Below are positions 8,007 through 15,902 of a stretch of DNA of 38,674 bases, piece by piece. Location: positions 45,297 to 83,970 of the forward strand of contig LPNG01000011.1 in NCBI GenBank assembly GCA_001543395.1, written 5' to 3'. Made by a program: the position numbers and the translations under genes. The notes below the pieces were generated by a model. It was not told the DNA's origin, made no database searches, and saw only the letters and a list, made by a program, of their open reading frames with translations. Numbering within the stretch: position 1 is the first letter of the stretch; each line of letters opens with the position of its first letter. Source of the DNA: Candidatus Alcium sp. F082 (GTDB lineage Bacteria; Bacteroidota; Bacteroidia; Bacteroidales; F082).

Positions 8007-9041
8007 TTAATGATATAACTTCTGCCAGTTCTTATACTCACGCTCACGCCAAGGTGCGTTGTGGTAGGCGTAGCTGACGATGGCGGGGATGACGGTGGTG
8101 CCTTCGGCATAGACCATCTGTTGGAGCTCTTCGCTCACCTTGCCCCATGAGCCAGCCTCGAGCAGCGTCGATGACGAACAGGCGCCGTCACGCACGTCGG
8201 CCACGGTGATCTGGATGGCATATTTGTGCATAGGCACTTCGACGCCAAGGATCTCGGCGCAGACGACAGTGTCTTGAGCGAAGTTCTTGGGGGTGCCGCC
8301 ACCGACCATGAAGAGGCCCGATTGAGGGCTGTTCATCTTGATTTCGGTCAGTTCGAGGAAGTCGGCCACCGAGTCGATGCTCACGTAGGGTTTGCCGGCT
8401 TTCTTGCGGAGCCACTGGTGCTTACCGATGCCGAAGCCAGCCGAGCTGTCGCTGAAGGCGGGGCAGAAGATCGGCACGCCGCATTCGTAGCAGGTCTGGA
8501 TGAGGCTCTCTTTCTTCACGCCGTGACCGTTGGCCAGCCATTTGCCGACCTCATAGAGGAACTCGCGGCTGCTGTAGGGACGGCACTCCAAGGTGTCGGC
8601 CACGTCGCAGGTGGCTTGGTCGCAGGCCTGCAGCTCTTCTTCGTCGATGAAGGTATCGTAGATACGGTCGATGTAGAGTTCACGCAGCTTGGTGTCGGGG
8701 ATGACGTTCTCTTTCGTGCCGATGTAGTGCTTGTAGCCGAGGGCTTCGAAGAGGTCCATGTCGATGATGCTGGCACCCGTGCTGACCACGGCGTCAACCA
8801 TCTTGTTTCTGACCATCTCCACATACACCTGCATGCAGCCGGCGGCAGAGGTCGAACCAGCGATGGTAAGGATGTTGGTGCAGTCCTTCTCCGCGATCAT
8901 CTGGCAGAGGATGTCGGCGGCGCGAGCGGTGTCGCGCGAGGTGAACGACATCTTACGCATGGCGTTGATGAGTTCGGTCGAGTCGTACTTCTTAATGTCG
9001 ATATGTTCGACAACATCTTTCAGTAAGTCTTTTTTCTCCAT
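8007..9041 (-). CDS. deoxyhypusine synthase-like protein
   Basis: This 344-residue NAD-dependent enzyme belongs to the deoxyhypusine synthase fold. The eukaryotic enzyme transfers the aminobutyl group of spermidine to a lysine of eIF5A. Bacteria have no eIF5A, and bacterial homologues are thought to make polyamines such as homospermidine or to act on other amines. Visible motifs are LTIAGSTSAAG (60s), VVSTGASIIDMDL (85-97), PAFSDSSAGFGIG (194-206) and GGGTPKN (247-253). Lys252 aligns with the catalytic lysine of the human enzyme. Length and motif order match the family, so activity is plausible. The start is supported by a full promoter upstream. The neighbour is an arginase-fold protein, which fits an arginine/polyamine theme. 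The substrate is unknown. Confidence 0.88.
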   Translation of the reverse strand: MEKKDLLKDVVEHIDIKKYDSTELINAMRKMSFTSRDTARAADILCQMIAEKDCTNILTIAGSTSAAGCMQVYVEMVRNKMVDAVVSTGASIIDMDLFEALGYKHYIGTKENVIPDTKLRELYIDRIYDTFIDEEELQACDQATCDVADTLECRPYSSREFLYEVGKWLANGHGVKKESLIQTCYECGVPIFCPAFSDSSAGFGIGKHQWLRKKAGKPYVSIDSVADFLELTEIKMNSPQSGLFMVGGGTPKNFAQDTVVCAEILGVEVPMHKYAIQITVADVRDGACSSSTLLEAGSWGKVSEELQQMVYAEGTTVIPAIVSYAYHNAPWREREYKNWQKLYH

Positions 9042-9084
9042 TGTATTTCAGATTTAAGATTTATAATTCAATAATTAAGGATTG

Positions 9085-9116
9085 CAAAAATAGAAATTTA
9101 TTTGCATTGCGTCAAA
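9085..9116 (-). promoter_or_regulatory. consensus Bacteroidota promoter of the DHS-like gene
   Basis: Read on the minus strand: TTTG (9116-9113), exactly 20 bases, then TATTTTTG (9092-9085). This matches the -33/-7 consensus TTTG-N19-21-TAnnTTTG and is the best promoter in the window. The ATG lies about 44 bases downstream. Confidence 0.8.
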
Positions 9117-9162
9117 AAAACAAAGAAAAAGCGGCAGAATTGCTTCCGCCGCTTTCGATTGT

Positions 9163-11484
9163 TTATTTCTTTTTGGCTGTCTTTTTCTTCGGTGCGTTCT
9201 TCGGGTCTTCCACGATGGCCTTGCATTGTTCGTAGGTCAAGGTGGAGGGCTCGGTGCCTTTCGGGATCTTGTAGTTGCTCTTCTTGTAGGCGATGTAAGG
9301 ACCGAAGCGGCCGTTCAGCACCTGCATTTCGGGGTCTTGTGCGAAGGTGCGTATGATGTTGCTCAAGTCCTTCTGGCGTTTCTCGTTGATGATCTCGATG
9401 GCGCGGTCGCAGTCCACCAAGGCGGGGTTGTCGGTCTTGGCGAGGCTGTAGAACTTGTTATCATGCTTCACATACGGGCCGAAACGACCTACCGCAACCG
9501 TGATCTCCTTGCCTTCGTATTTGCCGAGGATGCGCGGGAAGTCGAAGAGTTTCAGTACCTCTTCCAAAGTCACACTCTCGATGCTCATGTCTTTCTTCAG
9601 ACCGGCGAAACGAGGCTTCTCTTCCGACTCGGTGTCGCCGATTTGGGCAACCGGGCCGAAACGACCGACCTTAACGTAGACTTTTTTGCCCGTGGCGGGG
9701 TCGATGCCGAGCATTTTCTCGCCGCTGAACTTACCGGAATGCTCCGTGGTGGATACAACCTGCTTATGGAAGCCTTTGTAGAAGTCTTTAATCATGGCGT
9801 TCCATTCGCGCTTGCCTTCGGCAATCTTGTCGAATTCCTTCTCCACGTTGGCGGTGAAGTTGTAGTCGACGATGCTCTCGAAGTATTGGATTAAGAACTT
9901 GTTGACCAGGACGCCAATGTCGGTAGGCAACAGCTTGCCCTTCTCAGCGCCATAGTTTTCCTTGCCTGTCTTTTCGGTGATCTTGTTGTTTTTCAACGTG
10001 ATGATCTTGAAGGTCTGCGGCTCACCCTTCACGTCACCTTTGGTCACATATTCGCGCTTTTGGATGGTGGAGATGGTGGGGGCGTAGGTCGAAGGACGGC
10101 CAATGCCGAGCTCTTCCATCTTCTTCACGAGGCTGGCCTCGGTGTAGCGCAGTGGGTGACGCGTGTAGCGTTGCTGGGCTTCCATCTTCTCCATGTCGAG
10201 AACGGTGCCTTTCTCGATGGGTGGCAGGATGGCGGCGGTGTCTTCGGCGCGGTCGTCATCGTAGCTCTCCATGTAGACCTTCAGGAAACCGTCGAAGAGG
10301 ATGACCTCACCCGTGGCAACAAACTGCTTGTCGCTGGTCGAGATACCGATGTTCACGTTGGTGCGTTCCATCTGGGCATCGGCCATTTGCGAGGCGATAG
10401 TACGCTTCCAAATCAACTCATAGAGCTTGCGCTCGTCGGCAGTGCCTTTGATGGTATGTTGGTCCAAATAGGTCGGGCGAATGGCTTCGTGGGCCTCTTG
10501 TGCGCCCTTGGTCTTGGTTTGGTATTGGCGGGTCTTCACATATTCGGCACCATAGTTCTCCGTGATTTCCTTCTTGGCCATGCCGAGGGCGAGCTTCGAG
10601 AGGTTGACGGAGTCGGTACGCATATAGGTGATCTTACCTGATTCGTAGAGCTGCTGGGCGATGCGCATCGTGTTGGCGACGGAGAAGCCGAGTTTTCTTG
10701 CGGCTTCCTGTTGCAAAGTGGAAGTGGTGAACGGCGGTGCAGGATAGCGTGTGGCGGGTTTCTTCTCGATGGAATCCACCTTATAGCCTGCGTTGATGCA
10801 AGTTTCCATGAACTTACGCGTCTCTTCTTCCGTGTCGAAGCGGTGGGGCAACTCAGCGGTGAGGTTGTACTCCTGACCGTCTTTCATGAAAGTGAACTGC
10901 GCAGTAATGCGGTAGGCACTGGTCTGCACAAAGTTCTTGATCTCTTCTTCGCGTTCGACGATGAGGCGCACGGCCACCGACTGCACACGGCCTGCCGACA
11001 GCGAGGGCTTCACTTTTTTCCACAGCAGGGGCGACAGCTCATAACCGACGAGACGGTCAAGCACACGGCGGGCCTGCTGGGCGGCCACGAGACCCATGTC
11101 GATGTCGCGCGGGTTCTCGATGGCGTCGAGGATGGCAGTCTTGGTGATTTCGTGGAAGACGATACGCTTGGTGTCTTTCTTCTTCAGGTCGAGGGCCTCA
11201 TAGAGATGCCACGAGATGGATTCTCCCTCGCGGTCCTCATCGGATGCCAGCCATACGGTGTCGGAGGCTTTTGAGAGTTTTCTCAGCTCGGCCACCAAGG
11301 CTTTCTTGTCGTCCGAAATCTCGTATTCGGGTTCAAAATCGTTTTCAATATCGACACTTAATGAATTCTTATTTAAGTCGCGCACATGTCCATAACTCGA
11401 CTTCACCGTATACTCTTTGCCTAAAAACCCTTCGATGGTCTTGGCTTTGGCCGGTGACTCCACGATAACTAAATTCTTTGCCAT
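9163..11484 (-). CDS. topA: DNA topoisomerase I
   Basis: This 773-residue type IA topoisomerase relaxes negative supercoils by transient single-strand cleavage. The TOPRIM domain starts MAKNLVIVESPAKAKTIEGF and includes the SDEDREGE acidic triad (81-88). The cleavage-religation core has SAGRVQSVAVRLI and the active-site Tyr287 in GKITYMRTDS. ELGIGRPSTYAPTISTIQ lies in the later core. The C-terminus lacks the four-cysteine zinc fingers of the E. coli enzyme. It has several topo-C repeats instead (GRFGP three times, in about 620-745) and a Lys-rich tail (KKKTAKKK). This layout is usual in Bacteroidota. The gene is monocistronic, with a -7 box TAATTTTG on the minus strand at 11544-11537. Confidence 0.97.
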   Translation of the reverse strand: MAKNLVIVESPAKAKTIEGFLGKEYTVKSSYGHVRDLNKNSLSVDIENDFEPEYEISDDKKALVAELRKLSKASDTVWLASDEDREGESISWHLYEALDLKKKDTKRIVFHEITKTAILDAIENPRDIDMGLVAAQQARRVLDRLVGYELSPLLWKKVKPSLSAGRVQSVAVRLIVEREEEIKNFVQTSAYRITAQFTFMKDGQEYNLTAELPHRFDTEEETRKFMETCINAGYKVDSIEKKPATRYPAPPFTTSTLQQEAARKLGFSVANTMRIAQQLYESGKITYMRTDSVNLSKLALGMAKKEITENYGAEYVKTRQYQTKTKGAQEAHEAIRPTYLDQHTIKGTADERKLYELIWKRTIASQMADAQMERTNVNIGISTSDKQFVATGEVILFDGFLKVYMESYDDDRAEDTAAILPPIEKGTVLDMEKMEAQQRYTRHPLRYTEASLVKKMEELGIGRPSTYAPTISTIQKREYVTKGDVKGEPQTFKIITLKNNKITEKTGKENYGAEKGKLLPTDIGVLVNKFLIQYFESIVDYNFTANVEKEFDKIAEGKREWNAMIKDFYKGFHKQVVSTTEHSGKFSGEKMLGIDPATGKKVYVKVGRFGPVAQIGDTESEEKPRFAGLKKDMSIESVTLEEVLKLFDFPRILGKYEGKEITVAVGRFGPYVKHDNKFYSLAKTDNPALVDCDRAIEIINEKRQKDLSNIIRTFAQDPEMQVLNGRFGPYIAYKKSNYKIPKGTEPSTLTYEQCKAIVEDPKNAPKKKTAKKK

Positions 11485-11536
11485 AATCTCATTTTTACGC
11501 TAAAGGTTGCATCTGCAACCCCAAAATTTTCGCGTG

Positions 11537-11544
11537 CAAAATTA
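11537..11544 (-). promoter_or_regulatory. -7 box of topA
   Basis: The minus strand reads TAATTTTG (TAnnTTTG), about 53 bases before the topA ATG. No clear TTTG is seen at the -33 position. Confidence 0.6.
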
Positions 11545-11619
11545 GTGGAATAAAATGGCACGGAAGAAACTTTTTTGTAATAATTTTTTTATTTTGCTGA
11601 TTTACAGCTAAATATTTTG

Positions 11620-11627
11620 TATATTTG
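11620..11627 (+). promoter_or_regulatory. -7 box of cysQ, leaderless arrangement
   Basis: TATATTTG ends only 4 bases before the ATG at 11632. With the usual distance from the -7 box to +1, transcription would start at or next to the start codon. Confidence 0.6.
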
Positions 11628-11631
11628 CAAT

Positions 11632-12360
11632 ATGAAACAACTACTAGAATTAGCCAAACATGCTGCCTTCGAAGCTGGCAAAGCCATCATGGAAGTGTAC
11701 GCCCAGCCTTTCGAGGTCTATACCAAGGACGATGATTCACCCGTCACTCAGGCCGACCTCCGCGCCAGCAATATCATTAAGGAGATTTTAAAGCCTACGG
11801 GTATTCCTTTTGTAAGTGAAGAGGATTTGCCTCCTGATCGCTCGCAATTCGAGCGGTATTGGCTCGTCGACCCTTTGGATGGCACGGTTGAATTTGTAAA
11901 CCGCAACGGCGAATTCACGGTCAACATCGCATTGATTGACAACAAACAGCCCGTCTTGGGTGTGATTTATGCGCCAGTATTGGATAGAATGTGGAATGCT
12001 GAATATGGAATGCTGAATGAGTCATTCCGCATTGACAAGAAGCGTCCATTCACCGTATTAGTGAGCAGATCGCACCGCACGCCCGAGGTGGACGCATATA
12101 TTAATAAGGTATTGCGCCCTGCCCATCCCGGCCTCGTCATCGACACGCAAGGCAGCAGCCTGAAATTCGCTCGTTTGGCCGAAGGCAGCGCCGATGTCTA
12201 TGTCTGCTACAGCAAGACCAAGGAATGGGACACTGCCGCTGCCGATGCCATTCTGCGTGCTGCAGGCGGCAAGGTGCTCCGCATCAGCGACGGACAACCA
12301 TTGGAATACAGCAAAAAAGAATATCCCAACCCGCCGTTTGTGGCATGGGCGGCGGAATGA
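11632..12360 (+). CDS. cysQ: 3'(2'),5'-bisphosphate nucleotidase (CysQ family)
   Basis: This 242-residue inositol-monophosphatase-fold enzyme removes a phosphate from 3'-phosphoadenosine 5'-phosphate, recycling the by-product of sulfate activation. Metal-site motifs are visible: SEEDLP (about 63-68) and WLVDPLDGTVEFVNRNGEF (about 80-98), then KEWDTAAADAILRAAGG (about 201-217). The length is close to E. coli CysQ. I start at MKQLLELAKHAAFEAG (11632) because a -7 box lies directly upstream. An in-frame ATG at 11617 overlaps that box. One oddity is that codons at 11991-12019 carry the doubled motif GGAATGCTGAAT, giving MWNAEYGMLNES in a surface loop. The same motif family forms a tandem repeat at 34274-34308. 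Confidence 0.9.
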   Translation: MKQLLELAKHAAFEAGKAIMEVYAQPFEVYTKDDDSPVTQADLRASNIIKEILKPTGIPFVSEEDLPPDRSQFERYWLVDPLDGTVEFVNRNGEFTVNIALIDNKQPVLGVIYAPVLDRMWNAEYGMLNESFRIDKKRPFTVLVSRSHRTPEVDAYINKVLRPAHPGLVIDTQGSSLKFARLAEGSADVYVCYSKTKEWDTAAADAILRAAGGKVLRISDGQPLEYSKKEYPNPPFVAWAAE

Positions 12361-12398
12361 AACGTGTTGTAATCCGTTGATGTTCAAATATTAACAAA

Positions 12399-12435
12399 AA
12401 ATCCGCACCAATCCGCACCATCGTTTTCTTGACAG
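12399..12435. promoter_or_regulatory. 37-bp shared upstream element, copy 1
   Basis: This element is identical to 14233-14269. It contains the 10-bp direct repeat ATCCGCACCA twice (12401-12420), then TCGTTTTCTTGACAG. Two sites one helical turn apart look like an operator for a dimeric regulator. The copy lies upstream of the -7 box of the regulator-like gene. Confidence 0.7.
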
Positions 12436-12462
12436 GTGTTGCCGTTGTAGGGAATAATTTCT

Positions 12463-12470
12463 TACTTTTG
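12463..12470 (+). promoter_or_regulatory. -7 box of the TPR regulator gene
   Basis: TACTTTTG matches TAnnTTTG and ends 5 bases before the ATG at 12476, implying an almost leaderless mRNA. Confidence 0.6.
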
Positions 12471-12475
12471 TTCCT

Positions 12476-14215
12476 ATGAAATTGAAACACATTATAGGAA
12501 GCTTGTTTCTCGGATTGTTGCTGATTGTGGCATGCACGAAACAAGAGCCCCAGTATTATTGGTCGGAAGACGCGCCGCGCGTTGTGGCCATCGATAGTTT
12601 GCTGCAACAACAGCCCGACAGCGCCCTGGCTTATCTTGAATGGTTCGACAGCATTGACTATGGGGGTATCGGGGCGCCCTATAATCATTACCTCGACCTC
12701 ATGCTTTCCGAGGCTGCCTTCAAGGTGCGCAAGGAGGTGGTTTTAGCCGACGAAATTGGTGCGGCAGTGGCTTGTTTCGATAGCTTGGCTGAGGCCTATC
12801 CCCAAGCCGACAATCTGGCCTTCCTTTCCGCCCGCGCCCACTATATGAATGCCGTCTGCATCAACAATGGCATCATCTTTACCGACGATTCCCTCACGAT
12901 GTTGGCTTGCCAGGAATACTATAAGGCGTTGGAAATCATGGAGAAGCATTTCGACGAAGAGCAGATGGTGGGACACAAGGCCAGTTTTACGGCTTTGATT
13001 TTTGCCCGCTTGGCCAATGTCTATTCCGACAAGTTCCTCATCGAGCCGACCATTTATTTCTACAAGAATGTGCTGAATTACAAGCAGAAAGCGTTTAATC
13101 CGCCTTCGAGTTTGGCTAACACCCTGTTTTTCTTGGGCTACGAATACGAGAAGTCGGAGCAGTTCGACAGCGCCTTGTATTATTACGACCAGTCGCTGGC
13201 CTGCATGAACGACACCACTGGGGTACTTTACAGGAATGTCATCAACCGCAAAGCATTGTCGTCCTATCATGTGGCGCACGACGGACAGGCTTCCGTTGAC
13301 GCGCTCAAGCGTATCGCCTGGGCAGGCAATGAGTTTGAGATGTACGACCGCTTTTTGGGTATCGGTTATGTCTATAAACTTGACAATCAGTTCGATTCAT
13401 CTATTGTCTATCTGAATAGGGTCTTCAATGAGGCGCCGAGCCTCTTTCTCCAAACACAGAGTGCCGATTATCTGCGCGAGATATACGAGGATCGTGATGA
13501 ATCGGAGATGGCAGGGGAGTATGCCCGTTTTGTGACCCAAAACACGCCGCCTGAGTTTGGCACCAAGGCTGACGAATGGCGTTTCACGAACCTTTTTCAA
13601 GAGTATTTGCAGCAAAAGCAGGAAAAAACCCGACTACAAGAAGCGAGGCATAATCAAGGACGGGTGATGAGAATCATTTTGCCGCTGTTGGCCTTGCTCA
13701 CGGTGCTCGCGGTATGGTTGCTGCTTTATCGGAGGCGACACCAGCGCACCGAAGCCGAGAAGCAAGTCCTTTCGGGGCAGTTGCAGGAGCAAGGCGAGGC
13801 CCTCTCGGCGATGAAGAAACGGGTGGAGGCCGCCTCGTTTGCCGAGGAACCCATCTGCCGCCTGATCATGGAACGGGTGAACGAGGGACAGTTCAAATCG
13901 AAGGTAGACTATCTGGTTTATAAGGACTATGCTCTCAACAAGGAACAGTTGTTGGCCTTGCGCGAGGCCGCCGACATCCACTTTGGACAGTTCACCTCAC
14001 GCCTCACGAAGTACTTCCCTTCGCTCACCAAAGGCGACATCGACTATTGCTGCCTTTATCTTTTGGGCGTGGAGGAAGCCGACGTGGCCGCCCTGATGCA
14101 ACGCGCCTTCAACACCGTGTGTGAGCGCAGCCGCAAGTTGAAGGGCATTTTTGGCAGCGACGAACCGCTTTCTGCCACCTTGCGTAAGATGGCAAAAGCC
14201 GATGTAAGCCTCTGA
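12476..14215 (+). CDS. membrane-anchored helical-repeat (TPR) protein with cytoplasmic HTH domain
   Basis: This 579-residue putative signal-transducing regulator has a lipobox-like signal (LLLIVAC, Cys20). It is followed by an alpha-helical repeat region (about 30-385) with TPR-like helices such as FLGYEYEKSEQFDSALYYYD. A single membrane helix (about 397-418, ILPLLALLTVLAVWLLLY) is followed by positive charges RRRHQR. A coiled coil occupies about 424-455. The C-terminus (about 505-560, FTSRLTKYFPSLTKGDIDYC to ERSRKLKGIFG) resembles the LuxR-like helix-turn-helix of Bacteroidota TPR regulators. The topology suggests an outside sensor and an inside DNA-binding tail. It is odd that both a lipobox and a later membrane helix are present. 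The 37-bp element upstream recurs before the next gene, so autoregulation plus control of that gene is a reasonable inference. The ligand and targets are unknown. Confidence 0.75.
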   Translation: MKLKHIIGSLFLGLLLIVACTKQEPQYYWSEDAPRVVAIDSLLQQQPDSALAYLEWFDSIDYGGIGAPYNHYLDLMLSEAAFKVRKEVVLADEIGAAVACFDSLAEAYPQADNLAFLSARAHYMNAVCINNGIIFTDDSLTMLACQEYYKALEIMEKHFDEEQMVGHKASFTALIFARLANVYSDKFLIEPTIYFYKNVLNYKQKAFNPPSSLANTLFFLGYEYEKSEQFDSALYYYDQSLACMNDTTGVLYRNVINRKALSSYHVAHDGQASVDALKRIAWAGNEFEMYDRFLGIGYVYKLDNQFDSSIVYLNRVFNEAPSLFLQTQSADYLREIYEDRDESEMAGEYARFVTQNTPPEFGTKADEWRFTNLFQEYLQQKQEKTRLQEARHNQGRVMRIILPLLALLTVLAVWLLLYRRRHQRTEAEKQVLSGQLQEQGEALSAMKKRVEAASFAEEPICRLIMERVNEGQFKSKVDYLVYKDYALNKEQLLALREAADIHFGQFTSRLTKYFPSLTKGDIDYCCLYLLGVEEADVAALMQRAFNTVCERSRKLKGIFGSDEPLSATLRKMAKADVSL

Positions 14216-14232
14216 TTCCTATTTATTTCAAC

Positions 14233-14269
14233 AAATCCGCACCAATCCGCACCATCGTTTTCTTGACAG
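14233..14269. promoter_or_regulatory. 37-bp shared upstream element, copy 2
   Basis: Identical to 12399-12435. Here the CTTG inside the element (14262-14265) sits exactly 20 bases before the -7 box, so the element overlaps the promoter. In copy 1 the element is 11 bp further upstream, about one helical turn. Confidence 0.7.
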
Positions 14270-14285
14270 CGGTGGAGGCTGTTTG

Positions 14286-14293
14286 TAGTTTTG
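14286..14293 (+). promoter_or_regulatory. -7 box of the secreted 513-residue protein gene
   Basis: TAGTTTTG matches TAnnTTTG, with CTTG 20 bases upstream as a -33 element. The leader to the ATG at 14339 is about 40 bases. Confidence 0.65.
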
Positions 14294-14338
14294 TCCATCG
14301 AAAAAACAACAAACAGTATTCATTAAAACTCAACAGCT

Positions 14339-15880
14339 ATGAAAAAGAAAAGACTTTTGTTATTGATGTTGTGTGCGATTAGCATAACATCCGTGGCACA
14401 GCAACCATCCATCTCGCATATCGAGACCAACAACATTAGGGCGACCATCCTTGGGAATGGTACTTGTTTTGTTCCTCAAAAAGGCACCTATTACGAAGAA
14501 TGGGGTGAGCACAACAATTGTCCTACCTGGGAAGTGCCACAAGGCAGTGGCAAAGAGACGGTTTTCCAACTGGCATTGTGGTTTGGTGGCTTGGATGCGG
14601 ACGACAGCCTTCATCTTGCCGCTTTCCAATACGGTCAGGTTGGAATGGATTATTGGTCAGGGCCGCTCAAACCCATGGAGGGTACAACGGATCTGATGAC
14701 TTCCTTGAAGTTTCATCGAGTTTGGAATTTGACTCGCGCTGAAATAGAACAATTCATCGCCAATCATGACAACGGTGGTTACGTCATTCCTGAAGACATC
14801 CTGACATGGCCGGCGCATGGCGAGGAAGGCTATGCCGAGAACTTGGCGCCATTTGTCGACGTCAACGGCGACGGACATTACAATCCTGCCGACGGCGACT
14901 ATCCCGATATCAAAGGCGATCAATGCTTGTTTTTCATCTTCAATGACAACTATACCAGGCATACCGAGTCGGGTGGCCCGTCATTGGGCCTCGAAGTCCA
15001 AACCATGGTCTATGCCTTTGATGCGCCTGATGATGAAGCCCTCAACAACACGGTTTTCTTCAATTACAAAATCTACAACCGTTCTTCTTCGGATTATCAT
15101 GAAGTGTATCTTGGGTTTTGGAATGACTGGGACATCGGTTACGGGTGGGACGATTATGTTGGCAGCGATGTGCGACGTGGCTCATGCTTTGGCTACAACG
15201 GGACACTTGTCGATGGCCAAGGACAGCCTTGGGCTTATGGCGACAACCCGCCTGTACAGGTCTGCACAGTGTTGGCTGGACCTTATATGGAGGCCGACGG
15301 GCGTGATAATCCCGCTTTTGAAGGCGATTGCGAAGCCTTGTTCGATGAAGCACATCCTTTGGACAAATATGCCTACAACGGGTTCAATTTCGGCAACGGC
15401 ATCGTCGATGACGAGCGGTTGGGTCTGTGTGGGTTCATGTATATAAACAATTTTAATCCTTCGGGAATACCCGATAATGCTCAAGACCAATACAATTATT
15501 TGCGTTGTATGTGGAAAAATGGCAACCATTTACAGTATGGCGGTAACGGCTTTGGCGGAGCCCAGACGGTGGGTCCCGAGTGCAATTTTGCCTATCCTGG
15601 CGACAGCGACCCATGCAACTTCGGCACCAACGGCATCGCCCCCAACGATGGTTTTAACACGGAAGATAAATACTGGACCGAGGAACAAAACGAAAACCAA
15701 CCTAACGACAGAAGAGGTCTTGCCACGATAGGACCCTTCAATTTCGTCAGTGGGAGTATGCAGGAACTGGACTGTGCGATGATTACCGTATGGAAAAACG
15801 ATAGCCAGTCGGCAATGGAGCGCAAAGGCGCCATCATTGACCATATCAGGGACTTGTTCAACAGCAACTTTGGAAAATAA
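14339..15880 (+). CDS. secreted protein with calcium-loop motif, function unknown
   Basis: This 513-residue protein has a signal peptide (MKKKRLLLLMLCAISITSVAQ). The body is rich in aromatic and acidic residues. It contains DVNGDGHYNPADGDYPDIKG (from 174), a dockerin- or EF-hand-like calcium loop common in large Bacteroidota surface proteins. It also has FFNYKIYNRSSSDYHEVYLGFWNDWDIGY, typical of beta-sandwich segments in T9SS cargo. No sorting domain is present: the chain ends in an ordinary helix (AIIDHIRDLFNSNFGK). It may thus stay in the periplasm or be retained by a partner. The T9SS protein encoded 22 bases downstream is a candidate partner, and the two are probably co-transcribed. The promoter carries the 37-bp element shared with the upstream regulator gene. 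Confidence 0.8.
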   Translation: MKKKRLLLLMLCAISITSVAQQPSISHIETNNIRATILGNGTCFVPQKGTYYEEWGEHNNCPTWEVPQGSGKETVFQLALWFGGLDADDSLHLAAFQYGQVGMDYWSGPLKPMEGTTDLMTSLKFHRVWNLTRAEIEQFIANHDNGGYVIPEDILTWPAHGEEGYAENLAPFVDVNGDGHYNPADGDYPDIKGDQCLFFIFNDNYTRHTESGGPSLGLEVQTMVYAFDAPDDEALNNTVFFNYKIYNRSSSDYHEVYLGFWNDWDIGYGWDDYVGSDVRRGSCFGYNGTLVDGQGQPWAYGDNPPVQVCTVLAGPYMEADGRDNPAFEGDCEALFDEAHPLDKYAYNGFNFGNGIVDDERLGLCGFMYINNFNPSGIPDNAQDQYNYLRCMWKNGNHLQYGGNGFGGAQTVGPECNFAYPGDSDPCNFGTNGIAPNDGFNTEDKYWTEEQNENQPNDRRGLATIGPFNFVSGSMQELDCAMITVWKNDSQSAMERKGAIIDHIRDLFNSNFGK

Positions 15881-15902
15881 CATACTGTCTAACAATTTAA
15901 TA

